Positions 23,861-32,900 of a DNA stretch of 33,283 bases are shown in pieces. The notes under the pieces are model-generated. The model was not told the DNA's origin. It made no database searches and saw only the letters and a list, made by a program, of their open reading frames with translations. Origin of the DNA: a bacterium (GTDB lineage Bacteria; Planctomycetota; JADGBV01); the NCBI GenBank assembly GCA_023261545.1, contig JAHFOS010000032.1:1-33283 (forward strand). The letters run 5' to 3'. Made by a program: the position numbers and the translations under genes. How positions within the stretch are numbered: the stretch's first letter is position 1; each line of letters starts with the position of its first letter.

Positions 23861-25417
23861 GTGACGCGGATCACGAACGGGTGGGGTCTGCTAGGGTGGG
23901 CGCTGTTGCTGGCGCTGCTGCCCCTGCCTGCGGGCTTTGCCGAAGGCGAAGCCGAGAAAGAGGTTTACGGGCGCGTCGCCCTCATCGAAGGTGAGGTGCA
24001 GTTTTACCGCGGCCTCCAGAAGATTGAGGTCAAGGTGGGCGACACGCTTTACAGGAAGGACCGCGTCAAGACCGGCCAGGGGCGCGTGGAGATCCAGCCC
24101 GGAACCGGCAACAACCTGGCCGTGACGCCATCCTCCAGCATCACGCTCGACAGCGGTGTTTCCGTCGAGACGGGCGGCAAGAAAATCATCCTCAAGCTCG
24201 ACACCGGCAACGTGCGCTGCAAGCTCGACAACCTCGCCGGCAAGGAGTTTGAGGTCAGGACCCCGGTGGCGGTGGCCGGCGTGCGCGGCACCGATTTCGT
24301 CGCCAATTTCAACCCCGTGGCGGCGGACGCCAACGCCTTCAAACTCACGGTGCTCCAGGGCGTGGTGGCCGTCGCTCCCGTGCTGCCCAATGCTGATCCG
24401 GCGGCGCCCCCTCCCCCCCCCGTCATGGTGGGCCAGAACCAGAAAGCGGAGGTGAGCAACACGGGAACGATGCAGCCGGTGGCTGCCGTTTCGCCACAGG
24501 AGCTTCAGCAGGTGAAGGATCAAAACCCCATCAAGGCGCCGCCCATGGCTGAGGTCGTCGAGAAAAAGGAGGAGGAGAAGAAGGAAGACAAGAAAGAGGA
24601 AAAGAAAAAGGACGAGAAGAAAGACGAGAAAAAAGAGGAAAAGAAGGAGGAGAAGAAAGAAGAGAAGAAGGACGAGAAAAAGGAAACCAAGAAGGAAGAA
24701 GCCAAGAAGGAGGACAAGAAAGAGGAAAAGAAGGACGAGGCCAAGAAGGAAGAGAAGAAAGAGGAGAAAAAAGACGAAGCCAAGAAGGACGAGTCCAAGA
24801 AAGAGGAAAAGAAGGAGGAAGCCAAAAAGGAGGATAAGGGGGCGGACAAGAAAGATGACGCCAAGAAAGAAGACAAGGGGGATGAGAAGAAAGAGGAAGC
24901 CAAGAAAGATGAGTCCAAGAAAGAGGAAAAGAGCGAGGACAAGAAGGTTGCCGAGCCCGGCGGGGAAAAGGGCAAGACTGAAACCAAGGAGGGCGCGAAA
25001 GAAGGCCCGGCCACTGGCGGGAAGGAAGGCACTGGCCCAGTCGCGGAGCCCAAAACAGCGGCGGGCGACAAGGCTCCTGCCGCGCCCGGCGAGCCGGCTC
25101 CCGTGGCCCAGGCGCCCGCGACTCCAGTTGCCGCGCCCGTCGTGGCTCCCGAGTCCTCATTCAGCACCGCGGGCATGGCCCAGGCCTTTGCCGACTTCGA
25201 GGGCGTGCCCATCAATATTCCCGGCGCGGAAACGGGACCGGCCGCCAGCGCGGCGCCGGTGCTGAATGTGGACCTGCAGCAGGTCATCTCGCAGAGCGTG
25301 CAAACAGCCGTGCAAAGCGCGGTTGAGGATCCCGTAAAGACCCTTATCAACGACACCCAGAAGGCGGAGGAAGTCATCAAGCTCCACCTTGATTTCAGCA
25401 TCAAACACAGGCGGTAG
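23861..25417 (+). CDS. exported FecR-domain protein with long Lys/Glu-rich helix
   Basis: The 518-aa protein has a signal peptide (residues 1-27, GLLGWALLLALLPLPAGFA). Residues about 36-165 are a FecR domain: YGRVALIEGEVQFYRGLQ, VKVGDTLYRKDRVKTGQGRVEIQ, then the hallmark RTPVAVAGVRGTDFVANF. A Pro-rich stretch (about 185-188) leads to residues 234-362, almost purely Lys, Glu and Asp in KKEEKK-type runs, likely a single alpha-helix or disordered spacer. Residues 365-445 are Ala/Pro/Gly-rich, and the end (LNVDLQQVISQSVQTAVQSAVEDPVKTLINDTQKAEEVIKLHL) is amphipathic. FecR here is probably a periplasmic or surface-linked sensor/scaffold rather than an iron regulator, because no sigma factor is near. 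The GTG at 23861 has GGGGGA 12 bases upstream. It stops four bases before the lipoprotein start; a three-gene operon is likely. Confidence 0.85.
   Translation: MTRITNGWGLLGWALLLALLPLPAGFAEGEAEKEVYGRVALIEGEVQFYRGLQKIEVKVGDTLYRKDRVKTGQGRVEIQPGTGNNLAVTPSSSITLDSGVSVETGGKKIILKLDTGNVRCKLDNLAGKEFEVRTPVAVAGVRGTDFVANFNPVAADANAFKLTVLQGVVAVAPVLPNADPAAPPPPPVMVGQNQKAEVSNTGTMQPVAAVSPQELQQVKDQNPIKAPPMAEVVEKKEEEKKEDKKEEKKKDEKKDEKKEEKKEEKKEEKKDEKKETKKEEAKKEDKKEEKKDEAKKEEKKEEKKDEAKKDESKKEEKKEEAKKEDKGADKKDDAKKEDKGDEKKEEAKKDESKKEEKSEDKKVAEPGGEKGKTETKEGAKEGPATGGKEGTGPVAEPKTAAGDKAPAAPGEPAPVAQAPATPVAAPVVAPESSFSTAGMAQAFADFEGVPINIPGAETGPAASAAPVLNVDLQQVISQSVQTAVQSAVEDPVKTLINDTQKAEEVIKLHLDFSIKHRR
24560..24946 (+). repeat. 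Lys/Glu-encoding low-complexity tract
   Basis: About 129 codons are nearly all AAG/AAA, GAG/GAA and GAC, in irregular repeats of KKEEKK, KKDEKK, KKEEAKKE and AKKDES. The strand is strongly purine-biased (GA-rich), unlike the surrounding DNA. The pattern of i to i+4 Glu-Lys pairs fits a stable single alpha-helix; such tracts are slippage-prone. Confidence 0.85.
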
Positions 25418-25421
25418 AGCG

Positions 25422-26888
25422 ATGAACGATAATACGCATCAGGATTCCCGTCGTCAGCCCATGAAGAATGGGACTAGGCGGGCCATGTTCGCGCTGGCCT
25501 TGGCGCTGGTCGCCACAGCGTTGGCCGTGAGCTGCTCGGGTGGCGGCGGGGGTGGCGGCGCCAGCCCAACGCAGGCTCCGTCCGCGACGCTGCGCCTCAA
25601 GTTCAAGCCCGCGGAGCTTTACAACGTGAGCCCGGGCGACGTGTTCACCATCATCGAACTCGGCGGCAGCGATGTGGCCTTGGCGAAGACCAGCCTCAGC
25701 GGCGACCAGTTCCAGACCCTGGACGTTGAATTCAAGCCGGGCAAGAGCTACGTCTTCATCGTCTATAGCCGGGGTGTTCCTTACGTGCGAACCACCGTCA
25801 TGGCCTCCCAAATCACCCAGGCCAAGGCGACGGGAACGCTGCAAGTCGGCGAGATCAACGCCATCACCACCTACCTGACCGGGCTGCTGGAAGTGTCGGT
25901 GAACAACGGCCGTCAGGCGCCGGACCCGGCGTCCGCCGAAGGGAAAGCGTTGGCCCTGTTGGATGAGAACTTCGGCAGCGCCGCGCAGGATTTTTCGGCC
26001 CTGCGTTTTGACCAGGTGATGGGCGCGTCGTTTCCCAAGACCGACAAGTTCCGGCTGCGCATGAACCGCATCAACCTGCTGACCCTGTATCTTGAAACCG
26101 TGGGGCAGTTCAAGAGCGACCTCACGGCGGCGCAGATAACGGCCATGGCCGAACTCTTCGCGGCTCTTTTCGATGAGACCAGCGCCAATAATCTGCTGAG
26201 CAAGCTCTCATCCCCGGCCCTGCCGCCCTTGGCGGGAGCAACGGACGGCGGCAAGCAGTTCATCGCGACGCTGGCCGGTCAGAACCTCTTCTTCCAGGCC
26301 GAAGGTGTGCTCGCCGTCGAGGATCTGCGCCGCATCTACTGGGAGCCCCAGAAGAACCCCGATCTCGCGTTGGTCGCTCTGCAAACGCCGAATGGCCGTG
26401 TCGCGGGCGCGGTTGGCGGTGCCGCCAAGGCGGGCGTCGCGCTGTCGCTGAGCGGCAACAGCGGGGGCGTCGCGCTGATAAAATCCACCATCACGTTGGC
26501 GGACGGCAGCTACCTTTTCGAGGGATTGCTGCCGGGAAGCTACGATATCACGCCCTCGCTCGCGGGCCACGTTTTCAATCCCCCGCTGCTCAAGGCGGCT
26601 TTGGGGGCTGGCGAGCGCAAGGCGGGTTTCAACTTCGACAGCTTCCTCTTCATCAAAGGCAGCCTCAGCGTTCCGGTGCCCGATAAAGTGCTGACCGGCA
26701 TCCAGTACACCAGCTCGGATGGCGACACGGCGCTCGTCGGCAACGTGGTGCTGCCGGACCCGGCCAAGGTCCTCCAGGGCGAGCGCTATGGCGCCAAGGG
26801 TACAGAGATTACCGGAGCGATGGAGGAGTCCCGCGGCACCTTCATCGGCACCACGACCAGTCCGAGTTTCGTTTTAGAATTCCAGTGA
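25422..26888 (+). CDS. probable lipoprotein with carboxypeptidase-regulatory-like domain
   Basis: The 488-aa protein from the ATG at 25422 has a long basic N-terminus (RRQPMKNGTRRAM), a hydrophobic core and LAVSCSGGGGGGG, a lipobox-like site with Cys lipidation and a Gly/Ser linker. It is therefore likely anchored in the outer membrane. A start at the ATG 25461 is also possible; both keep the lipobox. Residues 150-330 are mainly helical, and residues 360-440 form a carboxypeptidase-regulatory-like Ig domain (GRVAGAVGGAAKAGVALSL ... DGSYLFEGLLPGSYDITPSLAGHVFNP). The C-terminus is a beta-rich segment (GIQYTSSDGDTALVGNVVL). I do not recognise the whole protein. It lies between the FecR protein (4-base gap) and the giant gene (19-base gap), suggesting a role in anchoring or assembling that protein. 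Confidence 0.8.
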   Translation: MNDNTHQDSRRQPMKNGTRRAMFALALALVATALAVSCSGGGGGGGASPTQAPSATLRLKFKPAELYNVSPGDVFTIIELGGSDVALAKTSLSGDQFQTLDVEFKPGKSYVFIVYSRGVPYVRTTVMASQITQAKATGTLQVGEINAITTYLTGLLEVSVNNGRQAPDPASAEGKALALLDENFGSAAQDFSALRFDQVMGASFPKTDKFRLRMNRINLLTLYLETVGQFKSDLTAAQITAMAELFAALFDETSANNLLSKLSSPALPPLAGATDGGKQFIATLAGQNLFFQAEGVLAVEDLRRIYWEPQKNPDLALVALQTPNGRVAGAVGGAAKAGVALSLSGNSGGVALIKSTITLADGSYLFEGLLPGSYDITPSLAGHVFNPPLLKAALGAGERKAGFNFDSFLFIKGSLSVPVPDKVLTGIQYTSSDGDTALVGNVVLPDPAKVLQGERYGAKGTEITGAMEESRGTFIGTTTSPSFVLEFQ

Positions 26889-26907
26889 ACCAACAGGGGA
26901 CGAAATC

Positions 26908-29900
26908 ATGAGAAAACTCACCAGCCTCCTAATCGTCCTCGCTGCCTTGCCCGCGCTCTACGCCGGCAGCAGCGACCACATCCCCTTCGCGGGCGTGCTC
27001 CGGAATTCCTCCGGGCTGCTGTTCAGCGGCAACGCGCAACTGAAGTTCGCGTTGGTGAACGCCGGCGGGACTTCGACCCTCTGGACCAACGACGGTTCGC
27101 CCGGCCTGCCCCCGACCCGAGCCATCCCCTTCGTCGTCACCAAGGGCAATTTCTCGGTCTTCCTGGGGGACACAGCCCTCCCCAATATGACATCCCTGCC
27201 GGCCACGGTCTTCGACAGCGGCGACGTCTATCTCAGGGTATGGATCGAGAACGGCACCGGAATCTTCGAACAGTTCGGCAGCGACCGCAAGATGGCGGGT
27301 GCGCCCTCGGCTTTCGCCGCGCGCCGCTTCACGGGCAACGCCATTGACGGCGCCGGCATCGGTCTGGCGTCTCCGGCGGCGGCGCGTTTCACCAACCTCT
27401 CGGCGGGCACCCTGGTCTTGAACGGCGTCGTTTTCCCCAGCGTCCCCGGCACGCCCGGCCAGGTGCTCGGCATGGCCTCGGGCAACGTGAACTGGCTGAC
27501 TTTGGCGGCGGTAGCGACGAGCGGCAGTTACAACGACCTCACGGGCAAACCCGCGCTGGCCACCGTAGCGAACAGTGGCAGCTATAACGACCTGACCGCC
27601 AAGCCCGTGCTGGCGCCCGTAGCGACGAGCGGAGCCTATACGGACCTGACGGGTCGGCCCACCCTTGCAACGGTGGCGACGAGCGGCAGCTATACAGACC
27701 TGAGCGGCCGGCCCATCCTGGCCGCTGTGGCGAACAGCGGAAATTACATTGACCTCGCGGGCCGGCCTACTCTGGCGCCCGTGGCGACGAGCGGAGCCTA
27801 TACGGACCTGACTGGCCGGCCCACGCTGGCGACCGTTGCCACCAGTGGTAATTACGTTGACCTCGCGGGCCGTCCGACGCTGGCCACGGTGGCCACCAGC
27901 GGCGGTTTTGCCGACCTTTCGGGCGCCGGCACCATGACCGGGCTCACCATGAATGGCAACATCCTGCTCGAAGGCGCGACGGTGGATACCAATAAGGCGA
28001 CGCTGACCGTGGTGAACCCCACGGCCCCGCGCACCATCACCTTCAAGGACGAGTCGGGCACCGTGGCCTTGCTCACGGACATCACGGGCAGCGGGGCGAA
28101 TACCGCGCTCAGCAACCTGGCCTCGGTGGCCATCAATACCAGCCTGCTGCCCTCGGGCAACCAGACCATTGATTTGGGCTCGGCCAGCGCTCGCATGCGC
28201 GAGGTCTATACCGGCAACCTGAACGTGACGGGAATAGTGGCCTTGCCGGCGGGTTCCATCACTGGAACGCACCTGGCCCCTGGCATTATCGGTTCTAGCC
28301 AGTTGGCCGCCAACGCCGTGAACGCCGCGGCCATCGCCGCGGGCGCCGTGGACGGGACGAAGATCTCGGTGTCCGGCAACGTGTCCGGCGACGTGCTGAC
28401 CTTTAACGGTACGAACTGGGTGCGCGCGGCGACACTGGGTACGAGCCAGATCGCTGCGGGCGCCATCACCTCCGGCCTGCTGGCGGCGAACGCGGTGAAC
28501 GCCGCGGCTATCGCGACAGGGGCCGTGGACGGCACGAAAATCTCGGTGTCCGGCAACGTGTCCGGCGACGTGCTGACCTATAACGGCACGAACTGGGTGC
28601 GTGCGGCGACGCTGGGGACGAGCCAGATCGCGGCGGGCGCCATCACCTCCGGCCTGCTCGCGGCGAACGCGGTGAACGCCGCGGCCATCGCCGCGGGCGC
28701 CGTGGACGGGACGAAGATCTCGGTGTCCGGCAACGTGTCCGGCGACTTGCTGACCTTCAACGGCACGAACTGGGTACGTGCGGCGACCATCGGGACCAGC
28801 CAGATTATCAACAACGCGCACCTGAAGCCCATCACTAATAACACCATTGACTTGGGCGCGGCGGGCAACGGCTTCCGCGACCTGTATATCGCGGGCAATG
28901 CCCAGATCGCGACCTACCTCGCTTTGGCGCAGGGCAACAACCCCGCCGCCGTTTCCGGCAACGGCTTGCTTTATGCCGACTCCAGCGGCAACCTGATTTT
29001 CAGGAATTCCAACGGCACGGCCACCGACCTCCTCGCCGCCGTTTCCGGCAACGCCAACGCCAACACCGCGCTCAGCAACCTGGCTTCGGTGGCCATCAAC
29101 ACCAGCCTGCTGCCCTCGGGAAACCAGACGATTGATTTGGGTTCTTCCAGCGCCCGTATGCGCGAGGTCTTCGCTGGCAACCTGAACATCAGTGGGACCG
29201 TGACCCTGCCGGCGGGGTCCATCTCCGGCACCCAGTTGTCCACCAACGCGATCACCAGTACGCAAATCGCCAACGGTGCCGTTGGCGCCGCGCAAATTGC
29301 CACCGGCGCTGTTGGAGGCTCGCAACTCGCCAACGGCGCCGTCGGCACCTCGCAGATTTCCAATGGTGCTATCACCTCCGGCCTGCTGGCCGCGGGTGCG
29401 GTGAATGGCGTGGCTATCGCGGCTGGGTCCGTGGACGGGACGAAGATCAGCATATCAGGCAACGTGAATGGCGACTTCCTGACTTACAGCACCAACACCT
29501 GGGTGCGCACAGCCGGCGTGGCCCCTGCGGACGATTCGGTGACAGGGGCTAAAATAGCGGTTTCTGGCAACGTCAATGGCGACCTGTTGACCTATGACGG
29601 TAACAACTGGGTGCGCGCAGCGAGCTTGACGAGTGCGCAGGTCGGCACCGGCACAGTGGGCACGAGCCAACTGGCGGCGGACTCCGTTGACGGCAGCAAA
29701 ATCGCGGTTTCCGGCAACGTGAACGGCGACATGCTCGCCTACGACGGCAATAACTGGGTGCGCACGGCGGGCGCAACAGTGGCGGATGACTCGGTGAATG
29801 GCGCCAAAATCGCCATCAGCGGCAACGTGGCGGGCGACCTGCTGTCTTACGACGGCAACAACTGGGTGCGCACGGCTGCCGTCAGCACGGCCCAAATAGC

Positions 29901-32900
29901 CGACAACGCCGTGAACGGGGACAAAATCGCCATCACGAGCAACGTGAATGGTGACCTCTTGACTTACGACGGCAATAACTGGGTGCGCACGGCGACCCTG
30001 GTGGCGAGCAAGATTAGCGGACGTCTTGATGGCTCGCAATTCGGAGTTTCCGGTAACGTGAGCGGCGATCTGCTGACCTATGACGGCAATAACTGGGTGC
30101 GCACGGCAACCCTGGCGTCAAGTAAAATCGGCGGACGCCTCGACGGCAGTCAGTTCGGAGTTTCCGGCAATATCAGCGGCGACTTCCTGAGCTTTGACGG
30201 CAATAACTGGGTTCGGACCGTGGGCATCGCGCCGGCTGACGATTCCGTGACGGGTGCGAAGATCGCGGTCACCGGCAACGTGACGGGCGACCTGCTGTAC
30301 TACGACGGCAACAACTGGGTGCGCACTGCGGCGATAGTTTCAAGCCAAATCTCAAATGGATCGGTGAACGGAGCGAAGATCTCCATAACAAGCCAAGTTT
30401 TGAATGACTTGTTGGTGTTTAACGGTGCGGACTGGGTGCGCAAACCGATGATCGGCGGCAACCAGTTCGGAGTTTCCGGCAACGTGAGCGGCGACTTCCT
30501 GACCTACGACGGCAACAATTGGGTACGCACGACGGGCGTGACTCCGGCGGACGATTCCGTGACCGGCGCGAAGATCGCGGTCACGGGCAACGTAAACGGC
30601 GACCTCTTGACCTACGACGGCAATAATTGGGTGCGCGCCGCGAGCTTGACGAGCACTCAGGTCGGCACCGGCACGGTGGGCACCAGCCAACTGGCGGCGG
30701 ATGCTGTTGATGGCAGCAAGATAGCGGTTTCGGGCAACGTGAACGGCGACTTGCTCGCTTATGACGGCAATAACTGGGTGCGCACGGCCTCGGTAATAAT
30801 TGCGGACGACTCGGTGACCGGCGCGAAGATCGCAGTCACGGGCAACGTCAACGGCGACCTCTTGACTTACGACGGCAACAACTGGGTGCGCGTGGCGAGC
30901 TTGACGAGCGCGCAGGTCGGGACCGGCACGGTGGGCACCAGCCAACTGGCGGCGGACTCTGTTGACGGCAGCAAAATAGCAGTTTCCGGCAACGTGAACG
31001 GCGATGTGCTCGCGTATGACGGCAATAACTGGGTGCGCACGACGGGCGTAACGCCGGCGGACGATTCCGTAAACGGCGACAAAATAGCGGTCGCGGGGAA
31101 CGTGACGAACGATCTCCTGGTGTACGACGGGAACAACTGGGTTCGCCGTGCGCTGATGAGTGGTTCACAGTTCGGAGTGTCGGGCAACGTTGCGAACGAC
31201 CTGATGGTGTTCAACGGCACGATTTGGGTGCGCCGCGCAAAGATTGACGGCAGCCAGTTCGGGGTTTCCGGCAACGTGAGCGGCGACTTCCTGAGCTTCG
31301 ACGGCAACAATTGGGTACGCACGACGGGCGTGGCGCCGGCGGACGACTCGGTGACGGGCGCGAAGATCGCGGTCACGGGCAACGTCAACGGCGACCTCTT
31401 GACCTACGACGGCAATAACTGGGTGCGCGCGGCGAGCCTGACGAGCGCGCAGGTCGGCACCGGCACGGTGGGCACCAGCCAACTGGCGGCTGACTCTGTT
31501 GACGGCGGCAAGATCGCGGTCTCCGGCAACGTGAACGGCGACCTGCTGGCCTACGACGGCAACAACTGGGTGCGCACGGCCTCGGTAATAATTGCGGACG
31601 ACTCGGTGACGGGGGCGAAGATCGCGGTTTCGGGCAACGTCAACGGCGACCTCTTGACCTACGACGGCAATAACTGGGTGCGCACGACAGGCTTTACGCT
31701 CTCGGGGACCGGGAATTTCAGCGGCAACGTATTCCTGGGCGATTCGACGGCGGATTCCATCAAACTGGGCGGCGACTCGCTGGCGTTCGAGGGCACGACT
31801 GTGGACAGCTACACGCTGACCATGAAGGTGGCGAATCCGACAGCGGCGCGGACCCTGGACGTGCGCGACTTGTCGGGCACGGTGGCGTTGCTGTCGGACG
31901 TGGTCGCCGATTCTTGGACGACCTCAGGCGGCAACGTTTACCGCAACAGTGGCCGCGTCGGCATCGGCACCACGGACCCCAAACAGATCCTGCACATCTA
32001 CAACACGGATGCTCTGGGTGGCCTCTTTTTGGACGGCTCCCAGTTCCCCTCTTTGCTCCTTGGCTACTCGGGCACGGTGCGCGGCCAGCTTTCCTACAGC
32101 AACGGCAACGACTTCCTGCCCAACACCAACGGCAGTGCCTTCGTGATCAAGTCGCCTGCCGGACACAACATCGTCTTCGGCTCAGGCGACATCGCGGGGG
32201 CCACGGGCAACTCCCACCTGATCATCACCGGGGCGGGAAAGGTCGGCATCGGCACGGTCACGCCTTCGACCAACCTGCATGTCATGGGCAACCTGCTCTT
32301 CGCCGATGGCACCCAGGGTTCGGGCAAAGTGCTGACCTCGGACGCGGCGGGCGTCGCGACATGGCAGACTCTGGCCGCCGATGCGAGCACCTCTCTCAAT
32401 AACTTGGCGGGGGTGTTGATCAACTCGACTTTGAAGCCCAACGCCAACAACACAATTGACTTGGGCGCGTCGGGAAACGCCTTCCGCGATCTGTACATTG
32501 CTGGCTCGGCGAACATGAGCGGCAACGTGACGTTGGGCGACTCGACGTCGGACACCATCAAGCTGGGTGGTGACTCGCTGGTGTTCGAGGGCACGACCTC
32601 GGACAACAATACCCTGATCTTGAAGGTGGCGAACCCGACGGCAGCGCGGACCCTCAACTTGCCGGATGCGTCGGGCACGGTGGCGTTGCTCACCGACATC
32701 ACCTCGGGTGCAAACACTTCTCTCAGCAACCTGAGCGCGGTGTCGATCAATACGAATCTGCTCCCCTCGGGAAACCAGACGATTGATCTCGGCTCGAACA
32801 GCTTGCGCATGCGGGAGGTCTATTCTGGCAACCTGAACGTGAGCGGGACCCTGACTCTACCGGCGGGTTCCATTAGCACAACGCACCTTGCCGCGGGCTC

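Noticed and set aside
24520-25404. Ser/Phe/Leu-rich minus-strand frame opposite the Lys/Glu tract
   Set aside because: It is the reverse complement of KKEE codons (TTC, CTC, CTT, TCC), giving an SSFF/SSFL low-complexity translation, with no other support.
27511-27888. Regularly spaced repeats that might look like a CRISPR array
   Set aside because: The units are contiguous and in frame with a protein (18 codons each), without unique spacers.
26929-29325. Long open frame (about 798 codons) on the minus strand inside the giant gene
   Set aside because: It is antisense to the plus-strand fibre gene, has no ribosome-binding site or recognisable domain, and arises because the repeated GC-rich Gly/Asn/Asp/Ala codons contain no reverse-strand stops. 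Similar antisense frames recur in each repeat block.
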